Below are positions 1-6,896 of a stretch of 6,896 nt of DNA, piece by piece. A program made the position numbers and the translations under genes. Under the pieces are notes generated by a model, which was given only the letters and a program-made list of their open reading frames with translations, had not been told where the DNA came from and made no database searches. Source of the DNA: an uncultured bacterium (GTDB taxonomy: Bacteria > Bacteroidota > Bacteroidia > Chitinophagales > Chitinophagaceae); NCBI GenBank assembly GCA_903957405.1, contig CAJBPC010000213.1:1-6896 (forward strand), in the 5' to 3' direction. Positions within the stretch are counted from its first letter, which is position 1; each line of letters starts with the position of its first letter.

Positions 1-84
1 GATACTTTATAGGCCACTGCTTTTGAAAAAAAGAAGATGACGATGTCCCTGTGAAAGAAAAAAGGTATTTTCATAATTCCACAA

Positions 85-2979
85 ATGATGCTGAATATGA
101 AAGCCTGGTCAGTCTTTTCCTTTTTTTTGATCTGCATCACGGCCGTAGCGGTCAGCCATTTCGCCGGTAACAAAACCACGGACCGGTTTCAAAAGAAAAC
201 CTCCGCCATGCCGGTGGGCAGACTGGCAGAGGAAGGCGGCTCCAAAAGGGCGGCCTGGGAGTGGAAGATGCTTCGGGATCCGTCAACGGGTAAGATCCCG
301 GAAGGAATCCGCCAACAGGAAATGGAGTGGGTAAGGACCATGCCTGTCAGGGAATATGGGGGGTTCGATGCCATCACCGCACCAAACAGTACCATGATCG
401 CCAATGCATACGTGCCGGTCGGACCGACGCAGAATGGCGGCAGGACAAGGGCGATCGCCTTCGATATCCGCTATAACGGCACCACCAATAGGATCATGCT
501 CAGCGGCGGCATCAATGGCGGAATCTTCAGGAGTACGAATGGTGGTCAGAGCTGGGCGTTCGTCCACCCGACCGATGAGGTTCGCAGCGTCTCCAGCCTT
601 GCACAGGACCCCCGGGCCGGATTTCAAAATACATGGTATGCCGGAACCGGAGAAGCCATCGGCATCTCAGCCTCCGTTCAGGGAGCTTTCGTGCTCGGCA
701 ATGGCATTCTTAAGTCGACGGATAACGGCATCACCTGGGCCAAACTCACAAACACGGCCGACGACAATCCTTCCAACTTCAGTTATTTCGACATCGTACA
801 CCGGCTGGCCGTGCATCCGACTAACGGTCACGTATATGCGGCAATACAGCAGCGCATCGTCCGCTCCACCGATGGTGGCACTACATGGAATATCGTTCTA
901 AGCTCTTCCACAGCCACCAGCTCCGACAATGGCATGGCGGATATCATGATCAACAAGGCCGGCACAAGGCTCTTCGCAGCACTATCCGGTAGAAACCCGG
1001 ACCGTACGTCTGTCGGGGTATGGACATCCGCCACAGGAAATTCAGGAAACTGGAGCAGGATGGCTGGAGGACTCTTTGGCCAAACAGATTCCGTACCCGG
1101 ATGGCGTGCATACGACAATACGGTGAATGCAAGCGGGGAATACAGCAATGGGTGGGGCAGGGTCACTTTCGCTTTGGCGCCTTCGAACCAGAACATCATG
1201 TATGTGCTGGCGGACAATGGACAAAGGGCTTCGAGCAATAAAGCGGAGGCTGATCTTTTCAAATGCGATATGACTTCAAACCCTTTCACCTGGACCAATG
1301 CATCAGCGGGACTGACTGCGAAGATCGATGATGGCACTTCAACCGAAGACACCTGGTTCGAAGCGCAGGGCGGTTATAACCTGACCATCGCCATCCATCC
1401 GACCCAACCCAATTACGTATTTGTCGGCGGAGTGAATCTTTACCGTTCTTCAGATGGTTTTGCAACGCCTGCAAACACTGTATTTTCCGGCGGTTACGAA
1501 TCAGTGACTTTTGACGATCCAAACTATATCAGTCATGTAGACTACCACTTCATCGCCTTTGACCCGTCAAACCCGAACCGTATGGTCGTGGCATCCGACG
1601 GAGGCCTGGCATATACCGAAAATTCAACGGCCACCAGGATATCCTGGGCAAATATGAACAGCCAGTACCAAACCATCCAGTATTATCATGTGGGCATAGA
1701 CCCGACACCCGGCTCCCGGGTATACTTCGGAGGTTGCCAAGACAATTCCACGACTTTCAGAGACGCTCTAGGGCTTTTAGGCAGCAGCCTTCAGGACAGC
1801 AACGACCATTACATTCTTGTCGGTGGAGATGGCTGCCAGGTGGGCATGACAACGAAAAACACATCCGGACGACAATTCCTTTTCGCGTCAGCACAGGAAG
1901 GCTATTTCTTCCGGGTCAAGCTTTTCCCGCCTTTCGATAATACATTCTACACCTTCATAAAACCCTCCACCGCAGGTACAGGTGAATTCGTCACGTATTA
2001 CCACCTCGATGAAGACAATACCGAGCATCTTTACTACGCCAGCTACGATACCCTCTACCGGACAACCACATCGACCACCGTCACCCCTACGACCGGCTGG
2101 ACCATGATGTCGGGCGTATCATCACAGATCGTTGGGAGTATCTATTCCATGGCCACTACTAGGGGTCCATACAAATCAACAAATAACCTTTTCATAGGTA
2201 CCGATCAGGGCAGGGTCTACCGGCTGAGGGATCCTGCCAATGCGGGTGCCGGTGCAATAGCCGACAACATCACACCTTCCGGCTTGACGGCTGGCGCCGT
2301 TGTGAGTGACCTGGCGGTAAACCCAAGAAATCATGACACCCTCATGGTCGTGGCATCCAACTATGGAATCAGCAGCATCTTCTGGACAGGCAATGCGACC
2401 GCAGCCTCCCCTGTCTGGCAGATCGTAGAAGGAAACCTCACCATCCCATCCGTAAGGGCCTGTGCCGTAGTGGCAAAATCAAGCGGAGTGGAATACTATG
2501 CCGGCACCTCCAGCGGACTCTTCAGCACGGCCAATGTCAATGGCGGCAGTACGGTATGGGCCAGGGAGACCGGGGGGCCAATGAATACCGCAGTGGTCAA
2601 CTCACTGGCATATCGTTGGCAAGACAATACCTTGCTGGTGGGTACTCACGGTAACGGCATGTTCGCCGCGTATATCGGTAATGCCGTCAACCTGCCCACG
2701 CCAGTGATTTCACCGGTCCGCGACGACCCGAATTTCATCCGCTCCGCATTTCCCACAACCACTAGCGGCATGGTGACTTATAGAACCGGGAACATGACAG
2801 CCATCAGAAAGATACGGGTACAGCTGACGAATATGACCGGACAGCTCACATATGACCAGGAAAAAAGCTACCGCGACGGAACGATCGACATCGGAAGGCT
2901 GCCAAAAGGGGTTTACATCCTCACAATCACGAGCCCGGATAGAAAATATCAATACGTCAGACGGATAATTCGGGACTGA
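85..2979 (+). CDS. Secreted VPS10/sortilin-like Asp-box beta-propeller protein with T9SS type A C-terminal sorting domain
   Basis: This 964-residue protein is probably exported through Sec and then the type IX secretion system to the cell surface or medium. Residues about 5-28 form a signal peptide (Lys, then a Phe/Leu/Ile/Ala-rich core). Residues 57-87 hold the segment with LRDPSTGKIP that often precedes the propeller in Bacteroidota relatives. Asp-box motifs (SxDxGxTW type) lie at 150-157, 211-218 and 261-268, with a degenerate one near 455. Further family blocks are WYAGTGEA (184-191), the HVDYHFIAFDP region (484-494), SDGG (504-507) and GGCQDNST (549-556). Residues about 876-964 match a T9SS type A tail: a beta-rich stretch, NMTGQ, DIGRLPKGVYIL, then a basic end (RRIIRD). 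Asp-box propellers include sialidases and sortilin-like binding proteins; no sialidase catalytic set is evident, so the ligand or substrate is unknown. Start is ambiguous: Met codons at 85, 88 and 97, and 97 gives the most typical signal peptide. No Shine-Dalgarno is visible. Family and export are well supported; function is not. Confidence 0.93.
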   Translation: MMLNMKAWSVFSFFLICITAVAVSHFAGNKTTDRFQKKTSAMPVGRLAEEGGSKRAAWEWKMLRDPSTGKIPEGIRQQEMEWVRTMPVREYGGFDAITAPNSTMIANAYVPVGPTQNGGRTRAIAFDIRYNGTTNRIMLSGGINGGIFRSTNGGQSWAFVHPTDEVRSVSSLAQDPRAGFQNTWYAGTGEAIGISASVQGAFVLGNGILKSTDNGITWAKLTNTADDNPSNFSYFDIVHRLAVHPTNGHVYAAIQQRIVRSTDGGTTWNIVLSSSTATSSDNGMADIMINKAGTRLFAALSGRNPDRTSVGVWTSATGNSGNWSRMAGGLFGQTDSVPGWRAYDNTVNASGEYSNGWGRVTFALAPSNQNIMYVLADNGQRASSNKAEADLFKCDMTSNPFTWTNASAGLTAKIDDGTSTEDTWFEAQGGYNLTIAIHPTQPNYVFVGGVNLYRSSDGFATPANTVFSGGYESVTFDDPNYISHVDYHFIAFDPSNPNRMVVASDGGLAYTENSTATRISWANMNSQYQTIQYYHVGIDPTPGSRVYFGGCQDNSTTFRDALGLLGSSLQDSNDHYILVGGDGCQVGMTTKNTSGRQFLFASAQEGYFFRVKLFPPFDNTFYTFIKPSTAGTGEFVTYYHLDEDNTEHLYYASYDTLYRTTTSTTVTPTTGWTMMSGVSSQIVGSIYSMATTRGPYKSTNNLFIGTDQGRVYRLRDPANAGAGAIADNITPSGLTAGAVVSDLAVNPRNHDTLMVVASNYGISSIFWTGNATAASPVWQIVEGNLTIPSVRACAVVAKSSGVEYYAGTSSGLFSTANVNGGSTVWARETGGPMNTAVVNSLAYRWQDNTLLVGTHGNGMFAAYIGNAVNLPTPVISPVRDDPNFIRSAFPTTTSGMVTYRTGNMTAIRKIRVQLTNMTGQLTYDQEKSYRDGTIDIGRLPKGVYILTITSPDRKYQYVRRIIRD

Positions 2980-3086
2980 TGACCGCCATTCCTTGATTAT
3001 ATTCGCATTGTATACGTACATCGTTCCGGATAATTACATTTCGGATTGTGTTTACCATTCATTAACCCGCATCAGAAAAAGATCTC

Positions 3087-3809
3087 ATGGCCCCGCAACC
3101 CTGGCGCAATGCTCAAGTTACACGCATCGAAGAAGAAGCGACTGACACGCTTCGTTTCGGATTCAAGGTCCCGGAACTCGACCGCTTCGATTTCATACCC
3201 GGTCAGTTCGTTACGTTCGACCTCCCCATCCACGAAAAGTCGAATAAACGCTGGAGAAGTTACTCCATCGCATCATGGCCTGACGGCAGCAATGAGTTCG
3301 AACTTGTGATCGTCCTCAATCCGCAGGGACTTGGCACCAACTACATGTGGAAGGAGTTCATTGTGGGTACGGAAATCCCCTATCGAGGACCACAGGGCGT
3401 TTTCACCCTGCCGAAGGAGACTGAAAAACAGGATCTTTTTCTGATCTGCACCGGAACCGGCATAGCGCCTTTCAGGAGTATGGTGCACCATGCAATACAA
3501 GAAGGGATGCCATACCGAAACGTTCACCTCATCTTCGGCACCAGGACAAAAGACAACCTGCTGTACTATGATGAGCTGTCGGCGCTTGCTGAAAAACACA
3601 GCAACTTCAACTTTATCCCCGTACTCTCACGGGAAGAATGGCATGGGGAAACAGGCTATGTGCACAATGTGTATGAAAAGCTTGCGGCAGACCGGCAGCC
3701 TGCAGACTTCTACCTTTGCGGCTGGAAAAACATGATCGATGAAGCAAAAAAAAGAATCACCGACATGGGCTATGACCGCAAATCCATTCACCAGGAGATC
3801 TACGGATAA
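3087..3809 (+). CDS. Ferredoxin-NADP reductase-type FAD-binding oxidoreductase
   Basis: A 240-residue cytoplasmic flavoprotein of the ferredoxin-NADP+ reductase superfamily, expected to move electrons between NAD(P)H and a one-electron carrier. The FAD-binding barrel covers residues about 1-108, with PGQF (38-41), the flavin motif RSYS (57-60), GLGT (81-84) and GPQG (101-104). The NAD(P)-binding half follows: CTGTGIAPFRSM (121-132), GTRT (151-154), and YLCGWKNMIDEA (209-220). The protein ends EIYG, with the near-terminal Tyr often seen in this superfamily. There is no 2Fe-2S ferredoxin domain and no globin or oxygenase partner, so it is a bare reductase core; its partner and NADPH versus NADH preference cannot be read from the sequence. 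ATG at 3087 is the only sensible start before the conserved VTRIEEE strand, although its upstream ribosome-binding signal is weak. It lies 107 bases after the propeller gene and 29 before the DUF218 gene. A run of eight A (3746-3753) lies in-frame near the C-terminus. Confidence 0.92.
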   Translation: MAPQPWRNAQVTRIEEEATDTLRFGFKVPELDRFDFIPGQFVTFDLPIHEKSNKRWRSYSIASWPDGSNEFELVIVLNPQGLGTNYMWKEFIVGTEIPYRGPQGVFTLPKETEKQDLFLICTGTGIAPFRSMVHHAIQEGMPYRNVHLIFGTRTKDNLLYYDELSALAEKHSNFNFIPVLSREEWHGETGYVHNVYEKLAADRQPADFYLCGWKNMIDEAKKRITDMGYDRKSIHQEIYG

Positions 3810-3838
3810 GACATTCCCTGACCCCATAGTTTTTTCAG

Positions 3839-4600
3839 ATGTTCATCATTTCCAAGATCACCGGACTTGCCCTCAACCCATTGCTTTGGATATTGCTGCT
3901 GATGATCGCGGCCTGGCTCACCCGAAGCCCATCCATCAAAAGAAAAACTACCTTGCTGGCATTGCTGGCAGCGATTTTTTTTTCAAACGGATGGATCATC
4001 AAGAACATCATGGCAAGGTACCAGACCGCCCCCAAGCCCATGACAGCGGGGGAGAGATACGAAGTGGGGATACTCCTTGGTGGCATGGCAGGATTCGATG
4101 AGGCTGACGGAACGGGTTATTTCGGGGCATCCTCCGATAGGTTCATTCAGGCAGTCCGCCTTTACAAGCTTGGGCATATCAGAAAAATCATCGTCACCGG
4201 AGGACAGTCGAGCCCTTTCCCCAAAAACGACTTGCGGGAAGGGGATTTCATCACCGCAACACTGATGGAAATGGGCATCCCGAAGCAGGACATCTTCAAC
4301 GAGCGGGATTCGAGGAACACCATTGAGAATTCAGCTTTCACACACCGCATCACCGATTCTTTGCAGGTGCGGGAAGCCAGTGTGCTGATCACATCGGCAT
4401 CTCACATGCCACGGGCACTTAGGATATTTCAAAAGGAAGGTATTAAGGTCAGGGAGTTCCCATGCAACTACAGTGTCAGGCCTTCAGGCGCGCAGTTCGG
4501 CTGGCAGAGCTTCCTCCCCACTTCAAGTGCATTGGAGGAATGGAGCGTCCTCATGAGGGAGCTCACGGGGACCCTGTTTCTCATATTGAAAGGATACTAA
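3839..4600 (+). CDS. YdcF/ElyC/SanA-like DUF218 membrane protein
   Basis: A 253-residue protein with two hydrophobic segments at the N-terminus (about 9-27 and 38-54) followed by a DUF218 domain from about residue 75. Domain landmarks are GILLGG (77-82), the SDRFIQAVRLYKLG helix (99-112), IIVTGG (117-122), the SRNTIENS helix (158-165) and LITSASHMPRA (183-193). This is the layout of the E. coli ElyC/SanA/YdcF group, in which ElyC and SanA are linked to cell-envelope integrity and peptidoglycan precursor metabolism at low temperature or under vancomycin. A specific biochemical activity has not been settled for most members, and none is claimed here. The domain probably faces the periplasm, anchored by the N-terminal segments. 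ATG at 3839 directly precedes the first membrane segment; no Shine-Dalgarno is seen. The 29-base gap from the upstream reductase suggests co-transcription. The second membrane segment contains a nine-T run (3975-3983) that stays in frame. Confidence 0.88.
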   Translation: MFIISKITGLALNPLLWILLLMIAAWLTRSPSIKRKTTLLALLAAIFFSNGWIIKNIMARYQTAPKPMTAGERYEVGILLGGMAGFDEADGTGYFGASSDRFIQAVRLYKLGHIRKIIVTGGQSSPFPKNDLREGDFITATLMEMGIPKQDIFNERDSRNTIENSAFTHRITDSLQVREASVLITSASHMPRALRIFQKEGIKVREFPCNYSVRPSGAQFGWQSFLPTSSALEEWSVLMRELTGTLFLILKGY

Positions 4601-4609
4601 CGGTAAAGG

Positions 4610-6055
4610 CTACTTGATTTGCGCGCGGACGAGCTCCCGAAGGGTTGCGATGGGTACCCGCTCCTGCTGCATGGAGTCACGGTACCTGATCGTCACCGTT
4701 TGGTCCTCCTTGCTCTGATGGTCGATGGTCACGCAGAAGGGCGTACCCAATGCATCCATCCTGCGATAGCGCTTGCCGATGGTGTCCTTTTCCTCGTAGA
4801 AACAGTAGAAGTCTTCGCGACATTCCTTCATGATCTCTCTGGCTATTTCGGGCAGACCGTCCTTTTTCACAAGTGGCAGCACCGCAAGTTTGATGGGCGA
4901 AAGCCTCGGAGGGATCCTCAGTACGACACGGCTGTCTTCTTTGCCGTCCTCTTTTGTCCAATGCTCCTCCGCATATGCATGCGAGAGGGTCAGCAGAAAC
5001 ATCCGGTCAAGGCCGATGGACGTCTCTATCACATAGGGAACGTAATTCTTATTGATCTCGTTGTCGAAATATTGCAGCTTCTTTCCGCTGAACTGCTGAT
5101 GGCTCGACAGGTCGAAGTCTGTGCGGGAATGTATCCCCTCCACCTCTTTCCAACCGATCGGAAATGCGTATTCGATATCGACTGCGGCATCTGCGTAATG
5201 TGCAAGTTTTACGTGGTCATGGAAGCGGTAATGCTCGGCCGGGAATCCAAGGGTCGTGTGCCATTTCATCCTTTCCTCCTTCCAGTATTCATACCATTCC
5301 TTCTGAGTGCCGGGACGTATGAAGAACTGCATCTCCATCTGTTCGAACTCACGCATTCGGAAAATGAACTGCCGCGCCACGATCTCATTGCGAAAAGCCT
5401 TTCCTACCTGCGCAATGCCGAAGGGTATCTTCATCCTGGCAGACTTCTGCACATTCAGGAAATTGACAAAAATGCCCTGTGCGGTCTCGGGACGCAGGTA
5501 GATTTCATTCGCATCTTCGGCGACTGAGCCCAACTGGGTGGAAAACATTAGGTTGAACTGCCTGACATCCGTCCAGCTTGCAGTGCCGCTCACAGAACAT
5601 TTTATTCCAAAGACTTCTATCAATCCTTTCAGGCCCGCCATGTCGCTTGCCGCCAGCAGGCGATCCATTTCGGCAATCACTTTTTCAGCACCTTCTGTGT
5701 CCCCTTTTGCATTCAACGATTCGGCATATCCCTCAATGAGATGGTCGACACGATATCGCTTTTGGCTGTCCTTGTTATCGATCATCGGATCGCTGAAATT
5801 GTCTATATGGCCGGAAGCCTTCCAAATGGTGGGATGCATGAATATCGCAGTGTCAATACCGACGATATTGTCATGCATGCGCGTCATGGAATTCCACCAA
5901 TGGTCGCGGATATTCCTCTTCAGCTCACTCCCCCATGGACCGTAGTCGTACACGGCACTCAGTCCGTCGTAGATCTCGCTCGATTGAAACACAAAACCGT
6001 ACTCTTTGGCATGTGAGATGATGGCCTGGAACTTGTTGGGATCTGTAGAAATCAT
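4610..6055 (-). CDS. glyS: Glycine--tRNA ligase, single-chain alpha2 type
   Basis: A class II aminoacyl-tRNA synthetase of 481 residues that charges tRNAGly with glycine in the cytoplasm. It is the homodimeric, eukaryote/Thermus-like form rather than the alpha2beta2 form. Numbering from the chosen start: the N-terminal YGFVFQSSEIYDG block (19-31); the motif 1 region FMHPTIWKASGH (72-83); glycine-site LRPETAQGIF (187-196); motif 2 FRNEI and REFEQMEMQFF (221-245); motif 3 ETSIGLDR (344-351); and an anticodon-binding domain from about 381 to the end. ATG at 6055 is chosen because homology begins just after it (ISTDPNKFQAI); the frame stays open upstream to a TTG at 6139, but those 28 residues contain no further ATG and look unrelated to GlyRS. 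The segment that carries zinc-binding cysteines in many relatives has only CSVSG (153-157). The gene starts 98 bases after the MazG-like gene and ends 9 bases from the convergent DUF218 gene. The symbol glyS (also glyQS for this form) follows common usage. Confidence 0.97.
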   Translation of the reverse strand: MISTDPNKFQAIISHAKEYGFVFQSSEIYDGLSAVYDYGPWGSELKRNIRDHWWNSMTRMHDNIVGIDTAIFMHPTIWKASGHIDNFSDPMIDNKDSQKRYRVDHLIEGYAESLNAKGDTEGAEKVIAEMDRLLAASDMAGLKGLIEVFGIKCSVSGTASWTDVRQFNLMFSTQLGSVAEDANEIYLRPETAQGIFVNFLNVQKSARMKIPFGIAQVGKAFRNEIVARQFIFRMREFEQMEMQFFIRPGTQKEWYEYWKEERMKWHTTLGFPAEHYRFHDHVKLAHYADAAVDIEYAFPIGWKEVEGIHSRTDFDLSSHQQFSGKKLQYFDNEINKNYVPYVIETSIGLDRMFLLTLSHAYAEEHWTKEDGKEDSRVVLRIPPRLSPIKLAVLPLVKKDGLPEIAREIMKECREDFYCFYEEKDTIGKRYRRMDALGTPFCVTIDHQSKEDQTVTIRYRDSMQQERVPIATLRELVRAQIK

Positions 6056-6061
6056 ACGGCT

Positions 6062-6069
6062 CAAAGATA
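6062..6069 (-). promoter_or_regulatory. Possible Bacteroidota -7 promoter box for glyS
   Basis: On the minus strand this reads TATCTTTG, a perfect fit to the Bacteroidota -7 consensus TAnnTTTG, in the 98-base gap between the MazG-like gene and glyS. No TTG is present 17-23 bases upstream, where the -33 element should be; the nearest candidate there is a TTTTC. The box ends only 6 bases before the glyS ATG, so transcription from it would start at or very near the start codon. An eight-base pattern with six fixed positions is expected a few times by chance in a window this size, so this is a weak call. Confidence 0.22.
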
Positions 6070-6153
6070 CCGCAAAATCGGAACAGGAAGTCTGAAAATG
6101 GTCATCGGTGGGTTCGAATTTGCAATCAAACGCATTCAAATGTTGATGGGCCC

Positions 6154-6480
6154 TTATCTGAGTTTTTCATTTTCCCTGTGTCTATCACCATCCCGGATGG
6201 TCTTTTTCTCAAAGCTTTTTTCAAGCGCTTCCGTCAGGTTCACACCGGTCTGGTTGGCAATGCAGAGCAGCACCCAGAGCACATCGGCCATCTCTTCTGA
6301 CAGGTCTTTTTGCAGGTCCGACTTTTTGAATGACTGGTCTCCATAGGTACGAGCCATGATTCTTGCCAGTTCACCGACCTCTTCCGTTAGGATGGCCATG
6401 TTGGTGAGTTCGCTGAAATACCTGACACCGATCGTCCGGATCCATTCATCCACCCTTTGTTGCGATTCAGCAATGGTCAT
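6154..6480 (-). CDS. MazG-like nucleotide pyrophosphohydrolase
   Basis: A 108-residue, all-alpha protein of the MazG/NTP-PPase superfamily, single-domain type. Such enzymes hydrolyse nucleoside triphosphates to the monophosphate and pyrophosphate with Mg2+, often removing non-canonical nucleotides; the preferred substrate here is unknown. The metal-binding signature is complete: EEVGE at residues 33-37 and EMAD at 63-66, matching the family's EExxE...ExxD. The helix after it (residues 67-80) and the KKTIRDGDR tail (about 92-100) are also typical, and the length is normal for the short form. ATG at 6480 follows an A-rich leader without Shine-Dalgarno, as is common in Bacteroidota. It lies 37 bases downstream of dtd on the same strand, so the two are probably co-transcribed. 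From memory, dtd next to a MazG-like gene is a recurring order in Bacteroidota. Confidence 0.93.
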   Translation of the reverse strand: MTIAESQQRVDEWIRTIGVRYFSELTNMAILTEEVGELARIMARTYGDQSFKKSDLQKDLSEEMADVLWVLLCIANQTGVNLTEALEKSFEKKTIRDGDRHRENEKLR

Positions 6481-6518
6481 TGGATTGTTTTAATTTTTTA
6501 TCTGCGGCATTGCAAGGT

Positions 6519-6896
6519 TCATTCTTTTAGGCGGGAGTCGATGATGATCGTCACCGGACCATCATTCACCAAAGACACTTGCATATCCGCGCCAAAAACA
6601 CCCGAAGGGATTGTCATGCACAACTCCCTCTCTAGGATGGATTTCATCATGTCATACAAAGGGACCGCCTCTTGAGGCCTTGCCGCGCGTATGTAAGATG
6701 GCCGGTTTCCCTTCCGGGTAGATGCGTGCAGCGTGAACTGGCTGACAAGGAGCAGCGCTCCTCCGACGTCCTTCAGCGAAAGGTTCATGACCCCTTCATC
6801 ATCATCGAATATCCTGAGGTTGATGATCTTCGCACTCAGCCATTCAAGATCCTCGATGGTATCGTTCACCTCTATGCCCAGCAAGATCATAAGTCC
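6519..6896 (-). CDS. dtd: D-aminoacyl-tRNA deacylase, N-terminus outside window
   Basis: This is the 3' portion of dtd; its 5' end lies beyond the right edge. Reading continues in frame to the last base, giving Gly-Leu before the first visible Met (6890). That Met aligns within the GLLVLLGVE strand of E. coli Dtd, so it is internal, and about 25 residues are missing. Dtd hydrolyses D-aminoacyl-tRNAs, and also glycine mischarged on tRNAAla, through RNA-based catalysis in a homodimer. Counting from the visible Met, the SQFTLHA motif is at 50-56, RKGNRPS at 59-65, FGADMQVSLVNDGPVT at 99-114, and the Gly-cisPro pair that rejects L-amino acids is G111-P112. All signature parts in the visible stretch are intact. 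The stop is followed 37 bases later by the MazG-like gene, suggesting one transcript. Confidence 0.96.
   Translation of the reverse strand, partial: GLMILLGIEVNDTIEDLEWLSAKIINLRIFDDDEGVMNLSLKDVGGALLLVSQFTLHASTRKGNRPSYIRAARPQEAVPLYDMMKSILERELCMTIPSGVFGADMQVSLVNDGPVTIIIDSRLKE

Noticed and set aside
1..74. Possible divergent minus-strand gene starting at ATG 74 and open to the left edge
   Set aside because: Only 24 open codons with no recognisable motif; such a run is likely by chance.
828..1352. 174-codon minus-strand frame inside the propeller gene
   Set aside because: Antisense to a clear coding region, with no family features in the translation.
3035..3042. TACATTTC as a -7 promoter box for the reductase gene
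   Set aside because: It lacks the final G of TAnnTTTG, and the nearest upstream TTG is at poor spacing (24 bases).
3025..3045. Hairpin between TCCG and CGGA after the propeller gene as a terminator
   Set aside because: The stem is only 4 base pairs and there is no following T-tract.
3746..3753. Eight-A run in the reductase gene as a frameshift or slippage site
   Set aside because: A -1 shift hits a stop at 3773 and a +1 shift enters a frame that looks like a shadow; no stimulatory structure is evident.
3975..3983. Nine-T run in the DUF218 gene as a phase-variation tract or sequencing error
   Set aside because: The reading frame is intact across it, the codons give a normal membrane segment, and nine bases is short for a phase-variable tract.
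4619..5527. Long open frame (302 codons) on the plus strand inside glyS
   Set aside because: It lies wholly antisense to a well-conserved synthetase and its translation has no recognisable domain; it is a shadow frame.
6056..6139. In-frame 28-codon upstream extension of glyS starting at TTG
   Set aside because: No ATG, no similarity to GlyRS N-termini, and homology begins right after the ATG at 6055.

Overview
The window reads as ordinary chromosome from a Bacteroidota bacterium, with moderate GC and perhaps a Chitinophagaceae-like relative. The evidence is a large secreted beta-propeller protein with a type IX secretion (T9SS) C-terminal sorting domain, a Bacteroidota-style single-chain glycyl-tRNA synthetase, and start codons without clear Shine-Dalgarno sequences, some behind A-rich leaders. 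Coding density is very high. The largest gap is about 107 bases, and no stretch over 300 bases lacks a gene.

Layout: positions 85-2979 (+) encode a 964-residue exported protein with Asp-box (BNR/VPS10-like) repeats and a T9SS tail. After a 107-base gap, 3087-3809 (+) encodes a compact ferredoxin-NADP reductase-type flavoprotein. It is followed 29 bases later by 3839-4600 (+), a membrane-anchored DUF218 (YdcF/ElyC/SanA-like) protein. The plus-strand block then meets a minus-strand block tail to tail with only 9 bases between stop codons. Read in its own direction, the minus block is dtd (D-aminoacyl-tRNA deacylase, cut by the window's right edge), a MazG-like nucleotide pyrophosphohydrolase, and glyS (glycyl-tRNA synthetase).

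The minus block is a housekeeping and translation-fidelity group: tRNAGly charging, removal of wrongly charged D-aminoacyl- and glycyl-tRNAs, and probable cleansing of the nucleotide pool. The plus block combines a surface or secreted protein, a soluble redox flavoprotein and an envelope protein; only the last two are close enough to suggest co-transcription.

I found no RNA genes, CRISPR arrays, insertion sequences, phage genes or long repeats, and no convincing case for a new multi-gene system. The points most worth a second look are the cysteine-poor zinc-knuckle region of GlyRS, a possible leaderless glyS transcript, the terminator-free convergent junction, a possible disulfide in the propeller protein, and the dtd/glyS proximity.
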